A stretch of 35,459 nucleotides of DNA from a virus, in the IMG/VR virus record IMGVR_UViG_3300030104_002170, positions 1 to 35,459 of that record; one strand, written 5' to 3'. The stretch's first letter is position 1, and each line of letters starts with the position of its first letter. Below the pieces are notes generated by a model. It was not told the origin of the DNA. It did no database searches and was given only the letters and a program-made list of their open reading frames with translations. Shown here piece by piece: positions 1 to 7,592 of the stretch. The position numbers and the translations under genes are program-made.

Positions 1-49
1 TTTAAAAAACATTAATAATTATAGCATGATTTTAAATAAAAAAAATTAA
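1..49 (+). CDS. 3' end of glycosyltransferase gene (partial, second copy)
   Basis: These bases are identical to 34517-34565, the last codons and TAA stop of the glycosyltransferase that begins at 33405. Here the gene is cut by the window edge, so only about 15 C-terminal residues remain. It is best read as the same gene seen again where the circular map overlaps itself. It converges on the zinc-ribbon peptide and overlaps its stop by 4 bases. Confidence 0.7.
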   Translation, partial: LKNINNYSMILNKKN

Positions 50-201
50 TCGTTATTTGTTTCATGTGAAACATTTTGCTCACCATCACAACAATCTAAA
101 ACTGGACGATGACAACGAGGACATTCGTAATGAGACCTTACCATCACATAGCGTGTCCACTCCCCGCACCACGGACAATGCTCTTCTAAATTCAAAGGCA
201 T
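46..201 (-). CDS. Small zinc-ribbon protein (51 aa)
   Basis: This short reading frame encodes a 51-residue peptide. It has a CPWC pair at residues 9-12 and a CPRC pair at 27-30, the spacing of a minimal zinc ribbon, and a further CC at 37-38. Such peptides bind zinc and usually contact nucleic acid or protein, but the role here is unknown. It is the last gene of the late operon: its start overlaps the secreted protein upstream by 10 bases, and its stop overlaps the end of the convergent glycosyltransferase. The second copy at 34562-34717 differs by only P2S, M20I and H31K despite many DNA changes, so the protein is under selection. The parS-like site lies inside its coding sequence. Confidence 0.7.
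   Translation of the reverse strand: MPLNLEEHCPWCGEWTRYVMVRSHYECPRCHRPVLDCCDGEQNVSHETNND
58..73. promoter_or_regulatory. parS-like ParB-binding site
   Basis: The 16-mer TGTTTCATGTGAAACA differs by one base from the widely conserved chromosomal parS consensus TGTTTCACGTGAAACA. The arms TGTTTCA and TGAAACA are perfect inverted repeats. The site recurs unchanged at 34574-34589. Binding by host ParB is inferred from sequence alone. No parA or parB gene is visible in the window. Confidence 0.6.
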
Positions 202-512
202 TTTTCTTCAAACCACCAAACAGGTAAAATTTCTGAGCCAGCAATGAGGACACAAATTTCCTGCCCTTGGCGAAGGGTTGCTGAAAAAGTCGGATTGTCT
301 AAATTTTTATTTTTATAAATTTCAAAAAGTAAATGCGGATTATTTTTTAAAACCCCAAAAACATACTGTTCTTCACCCACTTGTTCTTGCCCTTGTTGGA
401 ACGCTTCAATTGGCATACAAAACATAGGCAACAGTTTCTTCTGGAAACGTGGTTGTTCGCTATATAAATAGCTTGGAAATAATAAAACAAATAATGTTAC
501 AAAATATTTCAC
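192..512 (-). CDS. Secreted protein of the lysis cassette (106 aa), function unknown
   Basis: The protein starts with a short hydrophobic signal peptide (residues 1-18, MKYFVTLFVLLFPSYLYS), so it is probably exported to the periplasm. The mature part of about 88 residues has cysteines near 32, 87 and 105 and a WWFEEKCL end. I do not recognise a family. It lies directly downstream of the lysozyme with an ATGA overlap (509-512), so a role in lysis or in the cell envelope is likely: a spanin-like or inhibitor-like part is possible, but no lipobox or coiled coil supports a spanin. The copy at 34708-35028 differs at about six residues. Confidence 0.75.
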   Translation of the reverse strand: MKYFVTLFVLLFPSYLYSEQPRFQKKLLPMFCMPIEAFQQGQEQVGEEQYVFGVLKNNPHLLFEIYKNKNLDNPTFSATLRQGQEICVLIAGSEILPVWWFEEKCL

Positions 513-952
513 GATAAAAATAATTTCCTCTCAGCCGCTCTCCTCAACACTAGCCCTTTGAGGATTTTGCCTCCAGCCCTACGCCATTTGGGGAACTCAT
601 CAGCTGCCCCCTCAAAATCACCTCTGTTAATTTTCCTTCTTAATGTACTGCTTTGCAAACGCCCCGAACCTAAGTTGTAAACAAAGCTCTGCAAAGCTGA
701 ATGTTCATTCTCATTTAGCTCTACTTTGATAAGACGATCCACCGCTTTCTCGCTATTACGGATTTCTCGAAGAAGTAGCTCTTCGGCTTCATCTTTAGTA
801 ATTGGGGGGTGGTGTAAGGTAACACGACTGCCATTAAAGGACCAAGTAGAACCAAATCCAATGGTGGGAACCATTGCGGAGCAGAAGTACGGCTCAGAAC
901 GGAATCCTTCAAATGTTTTTATTAAATTTAAACCTATCTCATTTATTCTCAT
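509..952 (-). CDS. Endolysin, GH24 phage-type lysozyme (muramidase)
   Basis: At 147 aa this has the usual size of T4/P22-type lysozymes, which cut the MurNAc-GlcNAc bond of peptidoglycan. The catalytic pattern Glu-8 residues-Asp/Cys-5 residues-Thr is present exactly as E15, C24 and T30, in FEGF...FCSAMVPTIGFGST. The Cys version of the triad occurs in some family members. A conserved LQSFVYNLGSG motif and an Arg/Lys-rich C-terminal half (FPKWRRAGG, then GLVLRRAAE) complete the fold. There is no signal peptide or anchor segment at the N-terminus, so release depends on the holin just upstream, with which it shares an ATGA overlap. A diverged second copy lies at the right end of the window. Confidence 0.92.
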   Translation of the reverse strand: MRINEIGLNLIKTFEGFRSEPYFCSAMVPTIGFGSTWSFNGSRVTLHHPPITKDEAEELLLREIRNSEKAVDRLIKVELNENEHSALQSFVYNLGSGRLQSSTLRRKINRGDFEGAADEFPKWRRAGGKILKGLVLRRAAERKLFLS

Positions 953-1404
953 TTTTTTGCCCTGTTGATAGCCCGACCTCCGAACCAGAATGCGATGACG
1001 GCTGCAAAGAGAGCTTTGGTGTCTTCATCCCAGACGGCATTGAGCGCATCCAATCCAGATATCCCTTGGGAAGTGAGAGCGAGATACGCGGAGATTTCAA
1101 CGAAACAGAAGAGCAGGAAGAAAGCGTAAGTGATAACAGGACGAACAGAACCGCGAAGGCCATCCACCCATTTAACCCCTGTAGGCTGCATCGATTTCTG
1201 TAATGCCTCAACTTCTCGAATATCCGCTTCAACATTGACCATTTCCAGTTTTTGTATTGCCAGTTCTTTTTGTTGTTTGATCTGCACTTCCATCACTGCA
1301 AGTTCGTGTTTTTTGTCGCTTTTGTCCTGGAAATAATCCATAACCTTTGGCAAAAAAGAAGTGCCAAATCCTAGCAAAGAACCTAAAAGGCTTAACATAA
1401 TCAA
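949..1404 (-). CDS. Holin, GTA three-TM holin family-like
   Basis: This 151-aa membrane protein has a hydrophobic N-terminal stretch (about 3-18), a charged coiled-coil middle (30-75) and two further hydrophobic segments at about 87-110 and 131-145. The central SVRPVITY motif and the FWFGGRAINRAKK end match the holin family first noted in the gene transfer agent of Rhodobacter. Such holins form holes in the inner membrane that let the endolysin out. Its position immediately before the lysozyme, with an ATGA overlap, fits that role. Assignment rests on motif memory plus context. Confidence 0.8.
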   Translation of the reverse strand: MIMLSLLGSLLGFGTSFLPKVMDYFQDKSDKKHELAVMEVQIKQQKELAIQKLEMVNVEADIREVEALQKSMQPTGVKWVDGLRGSVRPVITYAFFLLFCFVEISAYLALTSQGISGLDALNAVWDEDTKALFAAVIAFWFGGRAINRAKK

Positions 1405-1443
1405 CTCCCTTTAATTCTAAATATCTAACAACTGCTATACCAA

Positions 1444-1761
1444 TCATTTAGATTTTAATTCTTTAATAGCAGTTTCAATGTATTCTAATTTAACTGTGTG
1501 CCTCTCAGACAATCGACTTGTCTTGTCCATAACATCTGGAGCCATCATTTTTGCGATGACATTTAATCGCTGCTCATTTGTTGCAATGCTGTTATCTATT
1601 TTATCAACTCGATTATCTGACTCACGCAAGCGTTTTTCAACGTCTTTCAGCATTTCAGTTAATCTAGCTATTTGGCTCTTAGCTACTGCCGCCGCGCCAG
1701 CCATTGAGACAACAATGCCACCAATAGTTGCTAGGAGTTTTATGTCTACAGAACCATCCAT
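1444..1761 (-). CDS. Small membrane-anchored coiled-coil protein (105 aa)
   Basis: One hydrophobic segment near the N-terminus (about residues 8-27, containing LLATIGGIVVSMAGAAAV) is followed by a long charged helix with heptad character (30-100). This resembles small holin-associated or spanin-like proteins that sit in the inner membrane with a helical tail, but I cannot name a family. It lies between the fibre genes and the holin in a run of membrane proteins, so a part in lysis or lysis timing is the likeliest role. Its start is 1 base from the end of the gene before it. Confidence 0.7.
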   Translation of the reverse strand: MDGSVDIKLLATIGGIVVSMAGAAAVAKSQIARLTEMLKDVEKRLRESDNRVDKIDNSIATNEQRLNVIAKMMAPDVMDKTSRLSERHTVKLEYIETAIKELKSK

Positions 1762-1762
1762 T

Positions 1763-2305
1763 TTAGCAACTCTTACAGTTTTTTAGAATTATCCACGCAA
1801 TAATGCCAACGACTGACAGTACAATCGCTAATTGCCAAATCGCTTTCCAAACGGAATCCCAGAAGATCTTATCTTTTTTTCTTTTCTTTGCTAAATACGC
1901 CTTTGCTTTTTCTTCCTGGGCTTTCTTTTCTTTGAGCCGTTCTTCGCGCAGTTGCAATATTTGGTCAAACGTGCCTTCGCCAAATTTGCTGTTAATTGCA
2001 ATACTTAAATTCAAAATCGCTCTATCCAGCTTCTTACGCTCAAGCACCTCAGCGGTAATTGCACTCAATGAAGTATCAGAATTATCACCATCCGTTTTTT
2101 CAGCGATCGCTTTTTGCATTGCGCTCTGTGGTTTATTCTTAGCGTCTGCAACGTGCTGTTCAACTTTGTCTTTTTGCTCAAACAAGTTGTCAAGATGACC
2201 CGCAATCCCTTGGACATCCTCCGCAGTTTCCAAGGCTGACTTACAAACCTCAATACTCTTTTTTGCTAGAGCAAACCCAGCCGCGATGGTTATGGGATCG
2301 ACCAT
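1763..2305 (-). CDS. Hypothetical protein with C-terminal membrane anchor (180 aa)
   Basis: The N-terminal half is helical and begins MVDPITIAAGFALAKKSIEV. The middle is rich in Lys and Glu (about 118-145, EERLKEKKAQEEKAK), a probable coiled coil. A single strong membrane span lies at about 150-174, followed by a short tail KNCKSC with two cysteines. The tail-anchored layout is rare among virion proteins and points to membrane action. I recall similar proteins next to tail genes in other marine phages, without a known function. Its stop overlaps the start of the next gene by no more than a base or two, so the two are co-translated. Confidence 0.7.
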   Translation of the reverse strand: MVDPITIAAGFALAKKSIEVCKSALETAEDVQGIAGHLDNLFEQKDKVEQHVADAKNKPQSAMQKAIAEKTDGDNSDTSLSAITAEVLERKKLDRAILNLSIAINSKFGEGTFDQILQLREERLKEKKAQEEKAKAYLAKKRKKDKIFWDSVWKAIWQLAIVLSVVGIIAWIILKNCKSC

Positions 2306-2736
2306 TAATTAATACCCCGCGCTTTATCTTTTAACTTTTCAACATCGCCCCTTAAAATTTTCACATCTTCTCGAAGGCGTTTAATGTTTACACCATTGGA
2401 AAGACCAGCTTCGATGCGTTCTTGTATTTTCTCTTGCGCTTTAGCCAACGCCTCAATTAAAAGAAATTGCTCTTGGTCAGAAGCACTAGTCCCTAACTGG
2501 CCTCTAGGATGTAGTACCCGAAATTCATTATTTTTTTCAATATCAACTTTCAAGCCACCTAGTCCATTTTTGAGGTCTTTACGCACTAACTGCTCATTAG
2601 TCTCTAAGCGATTCAACCTTTCTACAACTCCAAAATATCCCCAAACACCAACAGACACAGCCGCCACGATAGAAATTAAATTCCTGATGGGCATCGATAT
2701 AGCAGAAGTGTCGCTCACGCTAATATTATCTGCCAT
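2305..2736 (-). CDS. Membrane protein with coiled coil (143 aa)
   Basis: There is a single hydrophobic segment at about residues 16-36 (IRNLISIVAAVSVGVWGYFG), then heptad-like helices at 38-60 and 90-140. The topology, short N-terminus, one membrane span and long helical domain, matches its neighbour at 1444-1761, and the two may be distant relatives or partners. No enzymatic motif is seen. Location between tail fibres and holin suggests either lysis or a membrane step of infection. Confidence 0.65.
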   Translation of the reverse strand: MADNISVSDTSAISMPIRNLISIVAAVSVGVWGYFGVVERLNRLETNEQLVRKDLKNGLGGLKVDIEKNNEFRVLHPRGQLGTSASDQEQFLLIEALAKAQEKIQERIEAGLSNGVNIKRLREDVKILRGDVEKLKDKARGIN

Positions 2737-2739
2737 TAT

Positions 2740-3048
2740 TTATTTTCCTAAATGTTCAACTGGAAGCCATTTTTCGCCTGATGTTCCACCATCATATTTC
2801 CTTAATTTTAACTTTCCTTGCTTGCACTCCCACCTCGCGCCAACGTGCATTTTACCTTGAGAGCGCAGTATTTTACGTTTTACCTTTAAGCACTCAGCCA
2901 TGCCCCCTCTGGGGGTGTATTCTTTCAACTGGCCTGACAAAAACATATGCAGAATCCAGCCAGCAAAGACTTTTTCCTCTGAATGAGAAGAATTAATCTT
3001 GCCAAAACATATGATAAATAAGAAGACCAATAATAATAATTTTGCCAT
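2740..3048 (-). CDS. Small secreted protein (102 aa)
   Basis: The start MAKLLLLVFLFIICFGKIN is a clear signal peptide with likely cleavage near residue 23. The mature part is small and basic, with cysteines at about 53 and 74 that could form a disulfide in the periplasm, and ends in KWLPVEHLGK. I do not recognise the family. A 40-aa membrane ORF (2993-3115) overlaps its 5' end in another frame, an arrangement that recalls the nested Rz/Rz1 spanin genes, although neither product has their signatures. Confidence 0.65.
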   Translation of the reverse strand: MAKLLLLVFLFIICFGKINSSHSEEKVFAGWILHMFLSGQLKEYTPRGGMAECLKVKRKILRSQGKMHVGARWECKQGKLKLRKYDGGTSGEKWLPVEHLGK

Positions 3049-3115
3049 AGTCTATATTCCAAATTTCAGATCGGCCACCAAAAGTGTTTTCCCACCAGCG
3101 TAAAATCTTGTCCAT
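2993..3115 (-). CDS. Possible 40-aa membrane peptide overlapping the next gene
   Basis: A short frame encodes MDKILRWWENTFGG and then a hydrophobic span KIIIIGLLIYHMFW before ending in QD. A purine-rich GGAAGG lies about 8 bases before the ATG, and the ATG sits 2 bases from the stop of the preceding gene. The last 56 bases overlap the signal-peptide coding region of the 102-aa secreted protein in a different frame. It fills what would otherwise be a 69-base gap in a tightly packed operon. It could be a tiny holin-like peptide or chance. Confidence 0.4.
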   Translation of the reverse strand: MDKILRWWENTFGGRSEIWNIDYGKIIIIGLLIYHMFWQD

Positions 3116-3117
3116 CC

Positions 3118-3336
3118 TTATCCCTTCCAAATTATTCCAGATAACAAAAGAATTATAGCTCCAGCCGAACTCATTAACACTAGTTCAATACGTTTTAATC
3201 TGCCTGTTACTGACTGCCATCGTTCCTGGCAGACAGATTCATGGGTCTTTAGATGGGCAGAAAATTTAGCTAAATCTTTTCCCAATAATGCTAAGTCTTT
3301 TGATATTTGTTCTCCAAATAATTTAGGTTGTTTCAT
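3118..3336 (-). CDS. XhlA-like small protein: helix plus C-terminal TM (72 aa)
   Basis: The first 50 residues form an amphipathic charged helix (ISKDLALLGKDLAKFSAHL and GRLKRIELVL), followed by a C-terminal membrane span at about 53-69 (SSAGAIILLLSGIIW). This is the layout of haemolysin XhlA-type proteins that accompany holins in many phages. The match is by topology and length only. It overlaps the tail-fibre chaperone gene by 4 bases (ATGA) and starts the run of membrane proteins leading to the holin. Confidence 0.6.
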   Translation of the reverse strand: MKQPKLFGEQISKDLALLGKDLAKFSAHLKTHESVCQERWQSVTGRLKRIELVLMSSAGAIILLLSGIIWKG

Positions 3337-3875
3337 TCTTCTAACTCAGGCCATTCATAAAGAACTCCAGTTTTTGTAAAACTTCCATCATTATTTGCTA
3401 TGGTTTTAATAAACAAGGCTTCTATCGCATCGGTATCTGCCGCATTATCAATCGCTGTTTCCATCTCTGTTGCTTTTGTTCTTATTGCATCTCGCCATGT
3501 TTGAATGTTAGAAGAAATGGCTGTGCCTTTATCTGTTTTTCTAATTACAGCCCAATCTGTTTTTGACAACAATTGGCGTTGCTGTTTCTTCACTTCATTT
3601 TTTAATGTTGTCTTTACTCCGTAAGTTGTTACACCATCTGATGTTACATCAGCTAAATTTTTTGCCGTAGAGTTAACACTTCCATCTGCATTATGAAATG
3701 AACTATATAATTCTTGATTAGGCAATGGCTGTAGAACAATTTCTTCAATTCCAGCCGCTTTTCTTTCTTCCATTGACCACAATCCCCAAGTGCTAGGGTG
3801 TTGAATACCTTCATCAGAAACCCAACTTTGGCCTAAGTTAATGGTTTTACTTCCAGCTTTAAAAATTGAAGACAT
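3333..3875 (-). CDS. Tail fibre assembly chaperone-like protein (180 aa)
   Basis: The C-terminal half contains QLLSKTDWAVIRKTDKG followed by a helical WRDAIRTKATEMETAID stretch. This resembles the phage tail assembly chaperone domain (the form LxxTDW...W..YR..LR) often found just downstream of fibre genes. The N-terminal part (1-60) begins like other virion-associated chaperones, with a strand-rich segment. It lies 50 bases downstream of the large tail fibre gene, the usual place. Such proteins help fibres fold or trimerise and may stay in the virion. Confidence 0.6.
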   Translation of the reverse strand: MSSIFKAGSKTINLGQSWVSDEGIQHPSTWGLWSMEERKAAGIEEIVLQPLPNQELYSSFHNADGSVNSTAKNLADVTSDGVTTYGVKTTLKNEVKKQQRQLLSKTDWAVIRKTDKGTAISSNIQTWRDAIRTKATEMETAIDNAADTDAIEALFIKTIANNDGSFTKTGVLYEWPELEE

Positions 3876-3925
3876 AATTAAAATCCTTTATTATTAATTA
3901 ATTTTTTCTGTGCCATTATCTTGCC

Positions 3926-6334
3926 CTATCTTGCCCTGTTGTTTCCAGAAAAAGGGCTTTCAGCCCATGCACTATAGGTAACAGTTACACCAGATCCATT
4001 GATATCACCCCATGTAGATCTGATTTTAAATCCATTCCCTAAAAAATCTATTAATCCTCCAGAACCTACACCACTTTCTGTTGCCGTATCGTCAGGGCGT
4101 AAAGGATAAACGGCCCCACCAGCAGGGTTATTGACCATTCTGCCATTGTCCCAAATATACCAAGAGCCAGACGCTGTTTTTTTCAAAATAAGTAAGGCTG
4201 GTTTAAAACCTAAATAAACAAAAGGCCCATCGGAATTATTATTTCCGAGAAAAGTTCCGAACGAACTAATAGGGGTTTCCGCGAAAGCATATGCGATATA
4301 CGTGTCATTAAGATTATTCGTATATGTATGAGTGCCGACCCCTATAGCTGTAGAGGTATGCCCTGCACCCCACACACGATCATCTGAGAAATTTGTTTCG
4401 GCTTGGTTCTGGGCAAACACGATATAGGATCTGGTGGCATTAGACAATCCAGTATGCCATGCTTTGCAAACACCAGATTTATTTGTGGCCCGCACCCAAA
4501 CCATACCCGGAACCTTCCCCAACCCATGTAAAATTGTAGATATCGCACCAGTTCCTGTGTATTTCATTATGCTGACACCAGTGTCCGTATCCACTGCTCT
4601 TGTAATATTAGTTTGGGAACTGTCACTAGTTTTTGTCATTGCATTTGAAATTGTTGAACTCGTCCCAGTTTTCCAATTTAACGCCACATACTTCTCCGAT
4701 GAAGTATTCACTTCAACATCCGTACCTAAAGTAAACCCTGCCGAATCAAAACTTTTTAAAGTTTGGGCTGTTGTCGTATCAGCTTCATTGAGATTGCTGT
4801 TAGGATGCCATTCTACTGTAGCACCTCTAACAACATCGTAAATCATCCAATTATCAGCAGCATCCCTATTTTTAATTATGACAAAACCTGGTTGAAATGC
4901 TAAAGACGTAATAGCCAATTCGCTTCCAGTTCCAGTATACGTGACAGATTTAAAATTTGCTTCTGGATCAAATGCTAATGCTGTCATGTTGGCTGTGTTT
5001 AAAGTTTTGAAACCAGCTGGAGGTGTGTAAGCAAGACCAGATTGACCACAATTTAAAATAGATGTGTAAGCCCCCCCATAACCTAACACTGGAGTGTAAT
5101 CCGTGTCTGTCAAGTCACTGTAGGCTTCGTTTGACCCTGCGGCTGGATCACCCGATGCTTGCCAAGTATTGTTTATCCCCCACCAAATTTTATTGTTGTC
5201 AAGATCCAACGCTACTTGAAGAATATCATTCGTGCTAGTTGCGCTACCATAAGATGTGCCTGAACCATCCTTCATTTTTTGTCCATTTGATGGATTATAG
5301 TAATAAATCCCAGTAGAGTTTAAATTTGCAGACCTATCTAAAGTTCCGTAATAACTGCCTTGGATAACGCCAGTTGAACCAGCTGCGTTTGTTGTATTCT
5401 TTAACTCCCAGTACCATTTACCACTAGTAAGTCTGGCAATAGAAAACTCAGCTGCATGATCTCCAACATATACAGCCTTTAAATTACCTTCAGAAAGCGT
5501 AACATCGCTATTTCCACCTATGTTAACCGCTTCTGGATTAATTACAGCATAATTTCCTACATCATTATCAGCGTCATTAGTCGGGCTATCTTCTACTTGA
5601 TTTGCTGCAACAAGATTATTAACAGTAAAATTATTGCTATTGCCTGACGTATCCGCACCTAAAGCACTTGAATCAGAAAAAGTTAAATGAAACCCATTAT
5701 TTCCAAAACCACTTGATGGAATTTGAATAGGAACCCAAATTCCACTATCATTTGTTTCTCCAAAACTATCTGGCCCTAAAGATTGACCATCGTACATAGC
5801 AAATTCTGCTAAGTAACCATTAAAATATTTTTGAGTAGCCCCATTCCAACCAATGCGCTCAATTCGGCCAGATGCTAACCACCTAGTATAATCATAATTT
5901 TGTGCAGGGAACGAGCCTGACAATGTTAATTGTGACCCATTAATGTAAATTCTAATTCTATTAGTATCGGTGCTTTGGGTAGAATCTATCCTTAAAACTA
6001 AATGCCACCAAGTCGAAGGATCGCGGAATTGATTAACCGCTGTCATTACATAAGTAGAGCCTTCAATTCTAAAAGCTAGTTTATCATCATCTTGAGTAAG
6101 AGCTATTCCATCTTCGTCAGGACTACAGCAAAAAATATATCCATCGTATGTTGTATCCGTTATTTCTGCTCTTTTAATCCACACAGACATCGTTGAGGTT
6201 CTTGAGCTTGTAGGCGCACCAGAAGGTGTACGACTTAAATTGTCTCCAGCCCCATCAAATAATGCTGATTGAGATATAACAAAACCACCAGCACCCCCTG
6301 CGCTTCCAAACCATGTCGGCGACCATACAGGCAT
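3926..6334 (-). CDS. Tail fibre / receptor-binding protein with LamG and SPRY-like domains (802 aa)
   Basis: A concanavalin-like LamG region spans about residues 20-200 (SALFDGAGDNLSRTPSG to LAEFAMYDGQSL). A SPRY-like region follows at about 280-450 (GKWYWELKNTT, LDLDNNKIWWGINN, PPAGFKTLN). The last 350 residues hold two or three beta-rich repeats of the type seen in many marine phage fibres (FQPGFVIIKNRDAADNW, GKVPGMVWVRA, FKPALLILKK), ending in AWAESPF. These domains bind glycans or proteins on the host. The gene abuts the other fibre gene with overlapping stop and start and is followed by the chaperone, so host recognition is the likely job. Confidence 0.85.
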   Translation of the reverse strand: MPVWSPTWFGSAGGAGGFVISQSALFDGAGDNLSRTPSGAPTSSRTSTMSVWIKRAEITDTTYDGYIFCCSPDEDGIALTQDDDKLAFRIEGSTYVMTAVNQFRDPSTWWHLVLRIDSTQSTDTNRIRIYINGSQLTLSGSFPAQNYDYTRWLASGRIERIGWNGATQKYFNGYLAEFAMYDGQSLGPDSFGETNDSGIWVPIQIPSSGFGNNGFHLTFSDSSALGADTSGNSNNFTVNNLVAANQVEDSPTNDADNDVGNYAVINPEAVNIGGNSDVTLSEGNLKAVYVGDHAAEFSIARLTSGKWYWELKNTTNAAGSTGVIQGSYYGTLDRSANLNSTGIYYYNPSNGQKMKDGSGTSYGSATSTNDILQVALDLDNNKIWWGINNTWQASGDPAAGSNEAYSDLTDTDYTPVLGYGGAYTSILNCGQSGLAYTPPAGFKTLNTANMTALAFDPEANFKSVTYTGTGSELAITSLAFQPGFVIIKNRDAADNWMIYDVVRGATVEWHPNSNLNEADTTTAQTLKSFDSAGFTLGTDVEVNTSSEKYVALNWKTGTSSTISNAMTKTSDSSQTNITRAVDTDTGVSIMKYTGTGAISTILHGLGKVPGMVWVRATNKSGVCKAWHTGLSNATRSYIVFAQNQAETNFSDDRVWGAGHTSTAIGVGTHTYTNNLNDTYIAYAFAETPISSFGTFLGNNNSDGPFVYLGFKPALLILKKTASGSWYIWDNGRMVNNPAGGAVYPLRPDDTATESGVGSGGLIDFLGNGFKIRSTWGDINGSGVTVTYSAWAESPFSGNNRAR

Positions 6335-7587
6335 TAGCTGAACGCCAACTGAGCTGCGCCTAACTGAATAGACCCAGAGGCTTTAACAAAGTATGGAATA
6401 ACATCAACAGCATTGGCTGCTGTAGAAATCGTTAATCCTGACCCACCAGCCGTTTCATAATCTGTGCCAAGGCTTAAAGTTCTTGACCCTGTGCCATCTT
6501 GAATTATGACAATAACCCCTGATTGACCAACATTCTCTGTTGTTGGATTGTCAAGAGTAACATTTCCTGTAAACGTCAAAATATGATTTTGATATGCGTT
6601 AAAATCTAAAGTAACATTCCCAGTGTTTGACGTATCTGTATTTGTAGCACCTAACGCTGTTTTTCCAAATGTTGTTATTTGGTTTTCATCAATAGAAATA
6701 GCTGGCGTTGTGCCGACAGTTGACCCTAAACCTATTATTAAATCATCGGCACTGTCATCTAGTCCCATGTAATAATCTTGAGCATTGCCGTCAAAAACTA
6801 TTTTTGTATCTACAGCCGCACCATCACCAATTGTTACAGAATCATCATCAAGTGTAACAATTGCATTTGTGCCTACAGTTGAACCAACGCCTAGCACTAA
6901 CTTGTCTGCGCTATCATCAAGACCCATATAAAAGTCTTTTGCATTGCCATCAATTACTAGTTTAACATCAGTTGCGGAGCCAGCCCCTAATGTTAAATCT
7001 CCATCAAATTTTACATTCCCTGCGTCTACCCATAACGCATAGTTACTGGAACCTTCCGAAGGTGCGCCTGATACATAAAGAGATGCGGCGGCTGTTACTG
7101 TGCCTGTCGCTGTAATATTCGGCTCGTTAATTTCTAATGACGCAACTACCGCTGTTGTTCCACTAGGAACTGTCACCGCCCCTGCTGGAGCAATGTTAAA
7201 ATGGGCATACGCTGTATTCGCTTGAGCCGTTAATGCTGCAGGGGCAATTAAATGAAAAGCACTTGAATTAGTTGAGTCATGTCCAATTCGTTCCGTAATT
7301 GAATTTGCAACAGTTATGTCAATTCGGTCATCAGCCGTTGCACCTATCTTTGTATCTGCATCTGCATCCAACTCAATAACTTGACCATTTAAATCAAATG
7401 CGCCTGTCATGTAGTTTTCGCCATTCTTAGCAATACAGGCATTTATTCCATCAGATAAATCTTGGTCATGCGTGTCGTGTCGATTGGAAACTATTTTAGT
7501 TCCAGCGTCTTTGTCTTGCGTCCACACTGTCGATCCTGTGTGAGTGCCATTAGTTCTGCTAAAGGCTCCGCTACCATTCCATGCCAT
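6334..7587 (-). CDS. Tail fibre / structural protein (417 aa) with internal repeats
   Basis: The start MAWNGSGAFSRTNGTHTG followed by HDTHDQDLSDGINACIAKNG is a signature of a large group of marine phage tail fibre or tail-adaptor proteins. The middle is beta-rich and carries an imperfect repeat: DGNAKDFYMGLDDSAD and then DGNAQDYYMGLDDSAD, each followed by GSTVGT. The C-terminus (from about 320) looks like a trimeric beta domain. It probably connects to the tail nozzle and carries the longer receptor-binding fibre encoded next. The exact role is inferred. Confidence 0.8.
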   Translation of the reverse strand: MAWNGSGAFSRTNGTHTGSTVWTQDKDAGTKIVSNRHDTHDQDLSDGINACIAKNGENYMTGAFDLNGQVIELDADADTKIGATADDRIDITVANSITERIGHDSTNSSAFHLIAPAALTAQANTAYAHFNIAPAGAVTVPSGTTAVVASLEINEPNITATGTVTAAASLYVSGAPSEGSSNYALWVDAGNVKFDGDLTLGAGSATDVKLVIDGNAKDFYMGLDDSADKLVLGVGSTVGTNAIVTLDDDSVTIGDGAAVDTKIVFDGNAQDYYMGLDDSADDLIIGLGSTVGTTPAISIDENQITTFGKTALGATNTDTSNTGNVTLDFNAYQNHILTFTGNVTLDNPTTENVGQSGVIVIIQDGTGSRTLSLGTDYETAGGSGLTISTAANAVDVIPYFVKASGSIQLGAAQLAFS

Positions 7588-7592
7588 ATTTT

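Larger units (their letters stand above)
1..943. repeat. Left copy of the 943-bp near-duplicate that ends the window
   Basis: Positions 1-943 align without any gap to 34517-35459 (offset 34,516). By eye I count about 76 substitutions, so roughly 92% identity. The first 96 bases are identical. The span covers the last codons of the glycosyltransferase, the zinc-ribbon peptide, the secreted 106-aa protein and most of the lysozyme. All reading frames stay open in both copies and most differences look synonymous. This suggests that the contig closes on itself through two related variants, or that the lysis end is truly duplicated. Confidence 0.9.

Noticed and set aside
4434-4841. Open frame on the plus strand opposite the tail fibre gene (135 codons)
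   Set aside because: It is a shadow of the real 802-aa gene, with no ribosome binding site and a composition that mirrors the other strand.
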